From an uncultured candidate division Zixibacteria bacterium (GTDB lineage: Bacteria; Zixibacteria; MSB-5A5; GN15; PGXB01), in assembly GCA_937925655.1 (NCBI GenBank), contig CALAMC010000111.1, positions 1 through 64,000 on the forward strand: 64,000 nucleotides of DNA. The letters are read 5' to 3'. A program made the position numbers and the translations under genes. A model generated the notes under the pieces. It saw only the letters and a list, made by a program, of their open reading frames with translations, was not told the origin of the DNA and made no database searches. Positions 34,651 through 43,929 of the stretch are shown piece after piece. Within the stretch, counting starts at the first letter, position 1. Each line of letters starts with the position of its first letter.

Positions 34651-35112
34651 GTGGAAGGTTTCTTCGGCAGATTTATAGTTTTGATGGATTCCAAAGGAAG
34701 AATTTCTCTTCCTTCTAAACTACGACCTGAATCCAGGAAAGAAGTCGATAAGGAAACCTTTGTTTTAACCAAGGGGCTGGATGGCTGTCTGGCCATGTAT
34801 CCCGAAAATGAGTGGGAGAAGATCCAGCAGCGGCTGGATACGTTAAGCTTTACTCGCAAGGATTTCAGGTATTTCAGCCGGATGCTTCATTCGGCGGCGG
34901 TAGCGGTCACTCTGGACCGTCAGGGACGGCTTTTGATACCGACCCATCTTCAGCAGGATGCCGGGCTGGCCAAGGAAGTTCTGGTCATTGGCGCCTATCG
35001 ATGGATTGAGCTGTGGGAACCGGAACGGTATCAGGGTTATCTGGATGAATATGGCCAGAGTTATGAAGAGGTAGCGGAAAAATTATTTGACCCACCCAAA
35101 CTGCAGGAGTAG
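34651..35112 (+). CDS. mraZ: Transcriptional regulator MraZ
   Basis: About 153 residues with the two AbrB-like halves of MraZ: LMDSKGRISLPSKLR and TLDRQGRLLIPTHLQ, each carrying the DxxGR motif. MraZ forms a ring and represses its own dcw operon through the boxes just upstream. TTG at 34648 and GTG at 34651 are both in frame; GTG is 7 bases from GGGAG and is preferred. The gene overlaps rsmH by 26 bases. Confidence 0.95.
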   Translation: MEGFFGRFIVLMDSKGRISLPSKLRPESRKEVDKETFVLTKGLDGCLAMYPENEWEKIQQRLDTLSFTRKDFRYFSRMLHSAAVAVTLDRQGRLLIPTHLQQDAGLAKEVLVIGAYRWIELWEPERYQGYLDEYGQSYEEVAEKLFDPPKLQE

Positions 35113-36043
35113 CGAGGACTTTCACCGCCCGGTGATGTTGGACGAGGTTACAGGTTTTCTGATAACCCGTCCCGACGGCGTCTATTTTGACCTCACCTGT
35201 GGCGGGGGAGGTCACCTGCGCGGTTTGTCGGAGCACCTGTCGCCGGAGGCGCAACTTATCGGTCTCGACCGCGATCCGGAAGCGCTCGAAGCGGCCCGCG
35301 AAAACCTGAAATCGATTAGACAGAAATTAAGTTTAATAAAAAATACTTTTGCCCGGTTGGACGACGTGCTATCAGATCTTGGCCTCACACAAGTTGATGG
35401 TTTCCTTTTTGACCTGGGAGTATCATCGCATCAAATTGACACTTCGGAACGCGGCTTCTCATTCATGATTGACGGCCCGCTCGATATGCGTATGGGAGCC
35501 GGTTCGGCGCGTTCCGCCGCGGAGATTGTTAATAACTGGTCGGAAAAGGAACTGGCGGCGCTGTTTAAAAATTATGGTGAAGAGAAGCGGGCGGTTCCGG
35601 CGGCGCGGGCCATAGTGGCGGCCCGTCAGAAAGAGCGTTTGTCCTCGACCGGTCAGCTACGCAAAGTCCTGGAACCGGTGTTATCGGGCAAACATCTCAA
35701 TGCCTCGCTGGCGCGGATTTTTCAGGCGATTCGGATTGAGGTCAATGATGAACTCGGGCAGTTGGGGACGGCTCTTGAACTGGCGGTGGAGCATCTTATT
35801 CCCGGTGGTCGGGTGGTTGTCATTTCTTATCATTCGCTCGAAGACCGTCTGGTCAAGCGGTATTTTGCGGCCGAGGCCAAAGGGTGTGTATGTCCACCCA
35901 AAACCCCGATGTGTGTCTGCGGCCGGAAACCGAGTTTGGAAATTCTCACGCGCAAGGTTGTTGTTCCCTCCGAGGCGGAAACCGAAGAAAACCCGCGCGC
36001 CATGTCGGCAAAACTTCGCGCCGCCCGGAAACTGGTTTATTAG
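35087..36043 (+). CDS. rsmH: 16S rRNA N4-cytosine methyltransferase RsmH (MraW)
   Basis: 318 residues. HRPVMLDEV opening, SAM-binding TCGGGGHLRGL, LFDLGVSSHQID, GPLDMRMG and VVISYHSLEDRLVKRYF, all RsmH hallmarks; it methylates a cytosine in the ribosomal P site. The frame opens with TTG at 35087 inside mraZ; no other start lies before the conserved HRPVML, so the TTG is accepted. Confidence 0.93.
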   Translation: MTHPNCRSSEDFHRPVMLDEVTGFLITRPDGVYFDLTCGGGGHLRGLSEHLSPEAQLIGLDRDPEALEAARENLKSIRQKLSLIKNTFARLDDVLSDLGLTQVDGFLFDLGVSSHQIDTSERGFSFMIDGPLDMRMGAGSARSAAEIVNNWSEKELAALFKNYGEEKRAVPAARAIVAARQKERLSSTGQLRKVLEPVLSGKHLNASLARIFQAIRIEVNDELGQLGTALELAVEHLIPGGRVVVISYHSLEDRLVKRYFAAEAKGCVCPPKTPMCVCGRKPSLEILTRKVVVPSEAETEENPRAMSAKLRAARKLVY

Positions 36044-36046
36044 ATT

Positions 36047-36505
36047 ATGAACGAAGCGGTTGACAGATATCGGCAGACCAACAAGCTAAAAAACAGCATT
36101 TTAAGACAGCTGGTTTCATCTCGTTTTATCGTTCCGTCACTGGTGGCGGCCACGCTGGTGCTTTTGCCGTGTATTCTGGTCTGGCAGAATGTTTATGTCA
36201 TGAACCTGGTCAAGGAAGTCTCGGTACTGGAAAAGGAAAATAAAACCCTGCAGGATGCCATCAAGAAGAAGCGAGCCGAAATAATCGATTTGAGCCGTCT
36301 TTCCCGCATCGAATCCGTGGCTGCCGAGGAGTTAGGCATGAAGCCGGTCAAGTCGGAAAACATGTACACTCTGACCGTGGACCGCTCGCTTGATGTCAAC
36401 GGCGGGGTCGATGAAGTAGTCGAATCTCTCAAGAAATTCGCTGACCATCTTCCGGTTGTCAGCGAGACCAGGGCGGCCAATGAGGACCTGTTCGATGACA
36501 AATAA
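36047..36505 (+). CDS. ftsL: FtsL-like cell-division protein
   Basis: 152 residues, bitopic: short basic cytoplasmic N-terminus, one membrane segment (about residues 28-50), then a periplasmic coiled coil with an ELGMKP motif typical of FtsL (VAAEELGMKPV). With FtsQ/FtsB it would activate FtsWI at the septum. The identification rests mainly on topology, that motif and its place between rsmH and ftsI. The ftsI start lies 10 bases inside its end. Confidence 0.85.
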   Translation: MNEAVDRYRQTNKLKNSILRQLVSSRFIVPSLVAATLVLLPCILVWQNVYVMNLVKEVSVLEKENKTLQDAIKKKRAEIIDLSRLSRIESVAAEELGMKPVKSENMYTLTVDRSLDVNGGVDEVVESLKKFADHLPVVSETRAANEDLFDDK

Positions 36506-38549
36506 CTCGGGCAAAATTCGGGCGATTTTTGTTCTGGGGGCGGTGACGCTGGTTTTTGTGGTACTGGCGGCGCGCCTGTTTCAAATTCAAATCGTGCGCG
36601 GCTCCCGCTACAGTGACATTGCGCAAAAGCAGTCGACCGGCAAGAAGGAAATCCGGGCCGAGCGGGGCTTTGTTTTCGATCGCACCGGCCGCGAGGTGGC
36701 CATAAACGTTTATCGCGACGCCCTGTTCGCCTACCCTTCGGACAAAGACGAGATCCATTCGATTAACAGGTATCTCGACCGGTTGTACGGACATCAATCC
36801 GGATACGCGAAGCGAAACTTTGAATTGAATCCGAAAAAATTTGCCTGGATCGACCGCGACCTGGAACCCGACAAGAAGGCCCGTCTGGAGCGCGACAGTA
36901 TTCCCGGGCTGTATCTTCGCAGTGAATTCAAGCGCAAGTATCCTTTCGGTTCCACCGGATGCCAGCTTCTGGGATGCACCGATATCGACGGCATCGGTAT
37001 ATCGGGGCTGGAGTACAATTTCGATTCGGTTTTGGCGGGGCGGCCGGGGTTAATCGATTATCTTCGCGACGGTCAGCGCAATACCTATCAGATAAAAGAA
37101 ATCCCGTTGCTTCGTCCGGTGGGAGGCAATTCCATCGTATTGACGGTTGACTGGTATCTGCAGGAAATCGTCGAAGAGGAGCTCAAAGCCGGGGTGGAGA
37201 AATATAATGCCGAAGACGGCATTGCCGTTTTTCTGGACTGCCACACCGGGGAGATACTGGCGGCCGCCGATTACAGCCGGGGAAATAAAGTCAGCTCGGT
37301 GAAACTTCGGGCGGCCTCCGACGTAATCGAGCCCGGGTCGGTATTCAAGATATTCACGGCGGCGGCCCTGATCGAAAGCAAGCGGGTTGATCCGGAAGAA
37401 AAAATCTTTTGTGAGAACGGTCTCTGGCATTGTGGTCGCCGGACACTAAGGGATGACAAGAAACTGGATTCACTGACTTTCCGCGAGATTTTCGAGTTAT
37501 CGAGCAATATCGGTGTGGCCAAGCTGGCCTTGCGGCTGGGCGGAGAAAAACTGGTCGAGAACGCCCGCAAATTCGGTTTCGGGCAGAAGATGTATATCGA
37601 CCTGCCCGGGGAAGCGTCCGGTCAGATTGGCAATCCGGGAGAATGGTCGGAGTACAATATCGCGGCGCTGTCGATCGGGCATGCCATATCGGTGACACCG
37701 CTCCAACTGGCCGCCGGTATAGCCGCGGTTGCCAACGGCGGGACGCTGTACCAGCCGCGCATTATCCGGGGCATAATCAACGCCGACGGACAGCTGATTA
37801 AAAAACCAACGACGCATAAAATTGCCCGGGTTATGGAAGAAAAGACGGCGGCGCTGTTGCGCGAATTCATGGTCGGGGTAGTGGAACACGGTACGGCCGT
37901 CAAGACTCAATCCGACGTCATCGCACTGGCAGGGAAAACGGGCACGGCCGAAGTAGTCGATCTGGTCAAGGGCGGATATATAAAAAATAAATTCAATGCA
38001 TCGTTCGGCGGTTTTTTCCCGGCGGAAAATCCGATGATTGCCGGAATCGTGATTCTGAATCAGCCGGAGCCGATCCATTACGGGGGCTGGACGTCGGGTC
38101 CCATTTTCCGCAGGATAGCCGAACGATATGCCATTGCCAATCCGGAGCAATTATTGCCCTCGGTCAATCTGGTTGCCGACGAGGATAATATCGAGCCTTT
38201 TGAAATACCGAATTTTGTCGGAAAAAGCTTCGCCAAGGCACAAAAACAGGCCGAAGAACGCGGCATAGAGTTATCTTTTTCGGATACGACGGGTATAATA
38301 GTTTGGCAGTACCCGCCGGCCGGCCGTGAAACGGCCGGCCCGGCCCGGGTGATTGTGGTCACACAAAACGGCCGCACCCGGATGGCCGATCTGACCGGAT
38401 TTAACCTTCGTGCAGCCCTTTCGTTTCTCGCTTTTCAAGGGATAAGTTATGAAATCGCGGGCAACGGCGTTGTTCGCAAGCAAAGTCTTCCGGCGTTTTC
38501 GGCGTTGAGCGAAAAAAGTCATTGCCGGCTGATTTGCGGTAACGGATAA
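36495..38549 (+). CDS. ftsI: Septal transpeptidase FtsI (PBP3) with PASTA tail
   Basis: About 684 residues from ATG 36495. N-terminal membrane anchor (10-30), dimerisation domain, and a class B transpeptidase with SVFK (282-285), SSN (336-338) and KTG (481-483). The last 120 residues hold one clear PASTA domain (EIPNFVGKSFAKAQKQAEERG) and a second degenerate one. It cross-links septal peptidoglycan. PASTA tails are commoner on Gram-positive FtsI/SpoVD than on proteobacterial FtsI. An in-frame ATG at 36456 would add 13 unconserved residues. Confidence 0.93.
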   Translation: MTNNSGKIRAIFVLGAVTLVFVVLAARLFQIQIVRGSRYSDIAQKQSTGKKEIRAERGFVFDRTGREVAINVYRDALFAYPSDKDEIHSINRYLDRLYGHQSGYAKRNFELNPKKFAWIDRDLEPDKKARLERDSIPGLYLRSEFKRKYPFGSTGCQLLGCTDIDGIGISGLEYNFDSVLAGRPGLIDYLRDGQRNTYQIKEIPLLRPVGGNSIVLTVDWYLQEIVEEELKAGVEKYNAEDGIAVFLDCHTGEILAAADYSRGNKVSSVKLRAASDVIEPGSVFKIFTAAALIESKRVDPEEKIFCENGLWHCGRRTLRDDKKLDSLTFREIFELSSNIGVAKLALRLGGEKLVENARKFGFGQKMYIDLPGEASGQIGNPGEWSEYNIAALSIGHAISVTPLQLAAGIAAVANGGTLYQPRIIRGIINADGQLIKKPTTHKIARVMEEKTAALLREFMVGVVEHGTAVKTQSDVIALAGKTGTAEVVDLVKGGYIKNKFNASFGGFFPAENPMIAGIVILNQPEPIHYGGWTSGPIFRRIAERYAIANPEQLLPSVNLVADEDNIEPFEIPNFVGKSFAKAQKQAEERGIELSFSDTTGIIVWQYPPAGRETAGPARVIVVTQNGRTRMADLTGFNLRAALSFLAFQGISYEIAGNGVVRKQSLPAFSALSEKSHCRLICGNG

Positions 38550-38553
38550 GAAA

Positions 38554-40032
38554 GTGAAGAAAAAATTATCGGACATACTGGCCCGAGTCAAAGTGGACGC
38601 GCTTCATGGCGACGGCGAAGTGGCAATCGAGGGAATTGAATATGATTCCCGGAAAGTCAAACCGGGTTATTTATTCGTGGCTATACCGGGGTTCAAGTTT
38701 GACGGCAAACGGTTTATTGACGATGCCATCGTTAACGGGGCGGTGGCGATCGTAGCCGACGGATATGTCAAGATCAACGTTCCGCTGGCAGTGATCAGAA
38801 AGCCGCGGGAGACCCTGCCGGCGCTGGCCGCGGCCTATTATGATTATCCCGGTGAGAAGCTCGCATCGGCCGCCGTCACCGGTACCAACGGGAAAAGCAC
38901 GGCCGTCTCGCTGGGCGGCCATATTCTCAAGGCGGCGGGGCATAAAACAGGCATCATCAATTCACTGGTCTACGACACCGGCCTCAAAAAACACAAGGCC
39001 GACCGCACCACCCCCGAGTCGCTGGACGTGCAAAGGTACCTTCATGAAATGATTGAAGCCGGGTGCACTCATGCGGTGGTGGAAGTGTCATCCCACGCGC
39101 TGATGCTCAACCGGGTTGAAAACATCGATTTCAAGTATGGTTTGTTCACGACGTTCAGCCGGGACCATCTCGACTTTCATAAGACAATGGAAGAATACCT
39201 GGCGGCCAAGCAAAGGCTGATATATAAGCTGGAGGGTGACACCAAGCGGGCGGTGATTAATAACGACGCCCCGGAATTTCGGACGTTTATCAAGACGGCG
39301 CGCTGTCCGGTGGTGACCTATTCGGCGGCGGGAAAGGCATCCGATATCATGGTCGGGCGTTATGAATTTTACCCCGATCGGACCGAGTTTGAAATAATCG
39401 CACCGGATGGTAAGTATGAGGCGCTGATTCATTTGCCGGGGCGGTACAATCTGACCAATGCCTTGGGAGCGGCGACGCTGGCCTGGGCCATGGGTCTGGA
39501 TTTCGAGACGATCGTCGGAGCCCTGAAGACGGCCTCGCCCGTGACGGGTCGCTTTCAACCGCTCGATTTCGGCCAGCCGTTCACGATTTTGATCGATTTC
39601 GCTCATACGCCCGATGCGCTGGAGCGGGTGTGTCGATCGGCCCGCGAGGTCACCCACGGTCGTTTGATGATACTATTCGGTTGCGGCGGTGACCGTGACC
39701 GGGGCAAGCGTCCCCTGATGGGTGCGGCGGCCTCGGAGAACAGCGATCTGGTAGTAATAACGTCCGACAACCCGCGTACCGAAAACCCCGACGATATCAT
39801 CGAGGAAATTCTTCCGGGGGTCAAAGGGGATAATAAAGTAGTTATTGTAGATCGTCGCCAGGCCATCCGCGAGATGATCGCCCGGGCCAAACCCGGGGAC
39901 ACACTAATTTTCGCCGGTAAGGGAGCCGAGGATTATCAGGAAATCGGAACCGTCAAATACCCCTTCTGTGAAGCCGATGAAATTCGGCAGGCGCTGATAG
40001 AGCTGGGGGTCACCGAGGAACGGGCTCAATGA
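38554..40032 (+). CDS. murE: UDP-MurNAc-tripeptide synthetase MurE (meso-DAP type)
   Basis: 492 residues, Mur ligase. GIEYDSRKVKPGYLFVAI, ATP-binding GTNGKSTA, EVSSHAL, a carbamoylated-lysine region, and SDNPRTENP. The DNPR motif marks enzymes that add meso-diaminopimelate (lysine enzymes have a different motif), so the cell wall should be DAP-type. Acts in the cytoplasm. GTG start, 4 bases after ftsI; it overlaps murF by ATGA. Confidence 0.95.
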   Translation: MKKKLSDILARVKVDALHGDGEVAIEGIEYDSRKVKPGYLFVAIPGFKFDGKRFIDDAIVNGAVAIVADGYVKINVPLAVIRKPRETLPALAAAYYDYPGEKLASAAVTGTNGKSTAVSLGGHILKAAGHKTGIINSLVYDTGLKKHKADRTTPESLDVQRYLHEMIEAGCTHAVVEVSSHALMLNRVENIDFKYGLFTTFSRDHLDFHKTMEEYLAAKQRLIYKLEGDTKRAVINNDAPEFRTFIKTARCPVVTYSAAGKASDIMVGRYEFYPDRTEFEIIAPDGKYEALIHLPGRYNLTNALGAATLAWAMGLDFETIVGALKTASPVTGRFQPLDFGQPFTILIDFAHTPDALERVCRSAREVTHGRLMILFGCGGDRDRGKRPLMGAAASENSDLVVITSDNPRTENPDDIIEEILPGVKGDNKVVIVDRRQAIREMIARAKPGDTLIFAGKGAEDYQEIGTVKYPFCEADEIRQALIELGVTEERAQ

Positions 40033-41441
40033 TACACGTGGATTTCAAAACCCTCACCAGGGCGGTTGCCGGGCAAATGGCTGATACAAAGTTCGAGACC
40101 ACCCGTTTCACGGGGGTGTCGATCGATTCCCGTGCCGTTGAAAAAGACATGCTTTTCGTGGCCATTGTCGGCGAGAAAAACGACGGTCATAAATATATTA
40201 AAGAGGCCATGGCGCGGGGATGCGCGGGACTGCTCGTGTCCGATAAATCCATCCTGACACCGGATATATTGAAAGTGGTTCCGGTCGTGATTGTCGATGA
40301 TACGCACCGGGCGCTGATAGATCTGGCCGTTGCCTATCGCAAGCGGGTCGGCGCCACATACGTCGCCATTACCGGTTCCAACGGCAAGACCACGACCAAG
40401 GATATTACGTACGATATGATAAAAAACCGTGAAGACAGGACGTATCGATCGGTTGGCAATTTCAATAACCTGTATGGATTACCGCTGTCGATTCTGGCCA
40501 TGCCGGAAAATACCCGCTATGGCGTATTCGAGCTGGGGATTTCGGTCATCGGTGAAATGACGCGGCTGGCGAGGATTTTGCATCCTGATATCGCCGTGAT
40601 CACCAACGTCGGCCCGACCCACCTGGAGACGCTGGGGACGGTTGAAAAAGTTGCCGGAGAGAAGTTTGCATTGATAGATAATTCCTCGCCGGATCACCCG
40701 GCCATAATCAATATCGACGATCCGCATATTGAGGCCGAGGCTTTTCGACGCGACCGGCCGTTTCTGACTTTTGGGCTTTCGCAAGATGCGGATATATCGG
40801 CACAAAAGCTGGGGGTCGATAACAACGGATATTTGAAATACAGACTGCAGCATAGTAATTTCGTCATCCCGGCGTTCGGCGATTACCAGATATATAACGT
40901 CCTGGCCGGGGCGGCGGTCTGTCGTGAGCTCGGCTTTTTCCCGACCGAAGAAGAATTGAATAACTTGAATTTCAATCGAACATTGCATCGGGGGCAGATC
41001 CGGCATTTTGGCGATTTGACCGTCATCGACGACTGCTACAACGCCAACCCGGTCTCGATGAGTTCGGGTTTAAGATCCTTTCGGCGTTATGTCGATGACG
41101 CCGGGGGTGTTTATAACCGAAGCATTGTCGTATTGGGCGATATGCTGGAGCTCGGCCCCGGCGAAGTGGAATTTCACCGCGTCATCGGCAAAATTATTCC
41201 GGAATTGAAGTTTGATCTGGTCTGTACTGTCGGTAAATTGTCCGCTCATATCGGGACGGCAGCCGTCGCGGCAGGGTTCGATAAAGCCAGAGTACATCAT
41301 TTCACCGACGCCGATGCGGCCGGTGAATTTATGATAGGCAATTCCTTGAGGGGGGATATTGCCTATCTAAAGGCATCGCGCGGTATAGCGCTGGAAAAAA
41401 TATTCGACGTTTTGAAGGAAAGGGCGGCACAGCAGAACTGA
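40029..41441 (+). CDS. murF: UDP-MurNAc-pentapeptide synthetase MurF
   Basis: 470 residues. FTGVSIDSRAVEKDMLFVAI, ATP-binding ITGSNGKTTTKD, NFNNLYGLPLSIL, ELGISVIGEM, IDDCYNANPVSM and VLGDMLELG are the MurF pattern. It adds D-Ala-D-Ala to the tripeptide. The Ddl ligase that makes D-Ala-D-Ala is not in this cluster. Gap to mraY is a single base. Confidence 0.95.
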   Translation: MIHVDFKTLTRAVAGQMADTKFETTRFTGVSIDSRAVEKDMLFVAIVGEKNDGHKYIKEAMARGCAGLLVSDKSILTPDILKVVPVVIVDDTHRALIDLAVAYRKRVGATYVAITGSNGKTTTKDITYDMIKNREDRTYRSVGNFNNLYGLPLSILAMPENTRYGVFELGISVIGEMTRLARILHPDIAVITNVGPTHLETLGTVEKVAGEKFALIDNSSPDHPAIINIDDPHIEAEAFRRDRPFLTFGLSQDADISAQKLGVDNNGYLKYRLQHSNFVIPAFGDYQIYNVLAGAAVCRELGFFPTEEELNNLNFNRTLHRGQIRHFGDLTVIDDCYNANPVSMSSGLRSFRRYVDDAGGVYNRSIVVLGDMLELGPGEVEFHRVIGKIIPELKFDLVCTVGKLSAHIGTAAVAAGFDKARVHHFTDADAAGEFMIGNSLRGDIAYLKASRGIALEKIFDVLKERAAQQN

Positions 41442-41442
41442 T

Positions 41443-42531
41443 ATGTTTTATCACCTATTTACACATCTGGTTTCGTATGTGTCGGGTTTTAACCTGTTCC
41501 GATACATCACGTTTCGGGCGGCCTTTGCGACCATTACGGCCATTTTGATTTCGCTTTTTCTCGGACCGTACTTCATACGATTGTTGAAAAAATACCAGGT
41601 TAAGGAAAAAATCCGCGCCGATGGTCCCAAGTCGCACCTGGTCAAAGCCGGGACACCGACGATGGGCGGTTTAATTATTCTTTTCTCAATACTGATTCCA
41701 ACTCTGCTCTGGGCCGATCTGACCAATTACTATATCCTGATGGTTCTGCTGGTGACGATGTGGCTGGGGTTGATCGGGTTCATGGATGATTATCTCAAAG
41801 CCATCAAGCATCAGACCAAGGGCATGGTGGCGCGCAAGAAATTGATCGGGCAGATATCGCTGGGTCTTTTATTCGGGCTGCTTCTTATTTACATGCCACC
41901 CAATTCCAGTTTTGACGGCACGACCGATATCCCGTTTTTCAAAAATTACGTGCTTAATCTGGGGATATTGTACATACCGTTCATCATCATCGTCCTGACG
42001 GGCGCCTCCAATGCCGTCAATTTGACCGATGGGTGCGACGGTCTGGCGATTGGTCTGTCGGGGATCGCCTTTGTGGTGTTCACCGCTTTTGCGTATTTGG
42101 CCGGGCGTGCGGATTTTTCGAGCTATTTGCAGATCGAGTACATTCCGGGCACCGGCGAGCTGGCCGTTCTGTGCGGTGCGGCGCTGGGTGCGGCGCTGGG
42201 ATTTTTATGGTTCAACGCCAATCCGGCCGAAGTGTTCATGGGCGACACCGGGGCCCTGGCGTTGGGGGGAACGCTGGGAGCAATCGCCATACTCATTAAA
42301 AAGGAACTATTACTGGTGATTGTCGGCGGAGTGTTCGTGATTGAGGCCCTGTCGGTGATCGTCCAGATCTTATCATACAGGTATCGCGGGGGAAAGCGCG
42401 TATTCAAGATGGCTCCGATACACCACCATTTTGAACTGCTCGGCTGGGCCGAGTCCAAGGTGGTAATCCGTTTCTGGATAGTCGGCGCCCTTTTTGCACT
42501 GTTAACCTTAGCCACATTAAAAATACGATGA
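41443..42531 (+). CDS. mraY: Phospho-MurNAc-pentapeptide transferase MraY
   Basis: 362 residues, about ten membrane segments. GTPTMGGL near the N-terminus, GFMDDYLK with the catalytic aspartates, NLTDGCDGLAIG, MGDTGALALGG and APIHHHFELLGWAESKVVIRFW trimmed as the HHH site are diagnostic (IHHHFELLGW). It makes lipid I on the inner membrane. It overlaps murD by ATGA. Confidence 0.96.
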   Translation: MFYHLFTHLVSYVSGFNLFRYITFRAAFATITAILISLFLGPYFIRLLKKYQVKEKIRADGPKSHLVKAGTPTMGGLIILFSILIPTLLWADLTNYYILMVLLVTMWLGLIGFMDDYLKAIKHQTKGMVARKKLIGQISLGLLFGLLLIYMPPNSSFDGTTDIPFFKNYVLNLGILYIPFIIIVLTGASNAVNLTDGCDGLAIGLSGIAFVVFTAFAYLAGRADFSSYLQIEYIPGTGELAVLCGAALGAALGFLWFNANPAEVFMGDTGALALGGTLGAIAILIKKELLLVIVGGVFVIEALSVIVQILSYRYRGGKRVFKMAPIHHHFELLGWAESKVVIRFWIVGALFALLTLATLKIR

Positions 42532-43922
42532 CGGCAAAAGAGAGAGTCAAAGGAAGAAAGATCGGCATAGTGGGAATGGCCCGTTCGGGCATGGCGGCCG
42601 CCCGTTTGATTCGCAATCTCGGCGGGACGCCGTTCGTGACCGACACCAAAACGGTCGAGCAACTGACGCAGGAAATCGCCGACCTCGAGGCGCTGCGGAT
42701 CGACCATGAGTTCGGAGGCCACACCGACCGGATTCTGGAATCGGATTTTGTCATAATATCTCCCGGAGTTCCGCTGACCGCTCCGATAGTACAAAAGATC
42801 CAGCAGGCGGGGATTCCGATATTTTCGGAAATCGAGCTGGCCTCGTGGTACTGCCGGGCTCCCATTGTGGCCATTACCGGCAGTAATGGAAAAACCACGA
42901 CGACGACGCTGGTCGGGGAAATTTTGGGCGCCGCCGGGTTGGCGGCGGTTGTTTGCGGTAATATCGGTTATCCGTTCTCCGATGCCGTGATTAATATCCC
43001 CGAAAACGGCGTGGCGGTGCTCGAGGTTTCCAGCTTTCAGCTGGAGTTGATCGAGGAATTCCGCCCGCATATCGCCATGATTTTGAACCTGACGCCGGAT
43101 CATCTGGACCGCTACGAGGATTTCGCGGGGTACTGCAAGGCCAAGTATCGCATCGCCGAGAACATGCAGGACAATGACTGGCTTATTTTGAATGCCGATG
43201 ACCATGTGATCAGTCAAAACGGCATAAAGACCAAAGCTCAAAAGATACACTTTTCGATAACCCGCACTCTGCCGGCCGGGGTCTTTCAGAGGGGAGAGAC
43301 ACTGGTCGGCAGTGTGGGCAGTGAAAAGACGCCCATTATTGACGTCAAGGATATTCGCATCCCCGGACCGCATAACCTCCAGAACGCGGCAGCCGCGGCG
43401 CTGGCGGCGCTTCTGCTGGGGGTCGAACCGCGGATTATTGGCGAGAGTTTGCGTATTTTTCCCGGAGTCGAGCACCGCATGGAGGCGGTCGATACCGTCG
43501 CGGGAATTCGATTCATCAACGATTCCAAAGCGACCAATGTCGATTCCGTCTGTTATGCTCTGCGCTCGGTGGATGCGCCGGTGGTGCTCATCGCCGGGGG
43601 CCGCGAGAAGGGGGGCAGTTACGCCCCGATCATCGACGTCGGCAAGGGCAAGATAAAGGAAATCGTACTGATCGGCGAGGGTCGCGAAAATATGTTCGAG
43701 GCATTAGGCAAGTCTTTTCCGGTGCAGTTCGCGTCGAGTATGGAGGAAGCGGTGACGACGGCATTCGGGGCCGCCTCCCCGGGCGAAATTGTCATGCTTT
43801 CGCCGGCCTGTGCCAGTTTCGACATGTTTCGTAATTATGAGCACCGCGGCGAAATATTCAAGAAAGCCGTGGCCAAATTGAAGACCGAAAAACCGGATAT
43901 GGCGGAGAACTCGACTCGGTAA
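42528..43922 (+). CDS. murD: UDP-MurNAc-L-alanine:D-glutamate ligase MurD
   Basis: 464 residues. IGIVGMARSGMAAARL (nucleotide-sugar-binding Rossmann domain), ITGSNGKTTTTTL P-loop, NLTPDHLDRY, NDSKATN and IAGGREKGG are all standard MurD motifs. It adds D-glutamate to UDP-MurNAc-L-Ala. ftsW starts 7 bases after its stop. Confidence 0.95.
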   Translation: MTAKERVKGRKIGIVGMARSGMAAARLIRNLGGTPFVTDTKTVEQLTQEIADLEALRIDHEFGGHTDRILESDFVIISPGVPLTAPIVQKIQQAGIPIFSEIELASWYCRAPIVAITGSNGKTTTTTLVGEILGAAGLAAVVCGNIGYPFSDAVINIPENGVAVLEVSSFQLELIEEFRPHIAMILNLTPDHLDRYEDFAGYCKAKYRIAENMQDNDWLILNADDHVISQNGIKTKAQKIHFSITRTLPAGVFQRGETLVGSVGSEKTPIIDVKDIRIPGPHNLQNAAAAALAALLLGVEPRIIGESLRIFPGVEHRMEAVDTVAGIRFINDSKATNVDSVCYALRSVDAPVVLIAGGREKGGSYAPIIDVGKGKIKEIVLIGEGRENMFEALGKSFPVQFASSMEEAVTTAFGAASPGEIVMLSPACASFDMFRNYEHRGEIFKKAVAKLKTEKPDMAENSTR

Positions 43923-43929
43923 AACCGTT

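Noticed and set aside
42123..43475. 450-residue minus-strand frame
   Set aside because: Opposite mraY and murD, which carry all family motifs.
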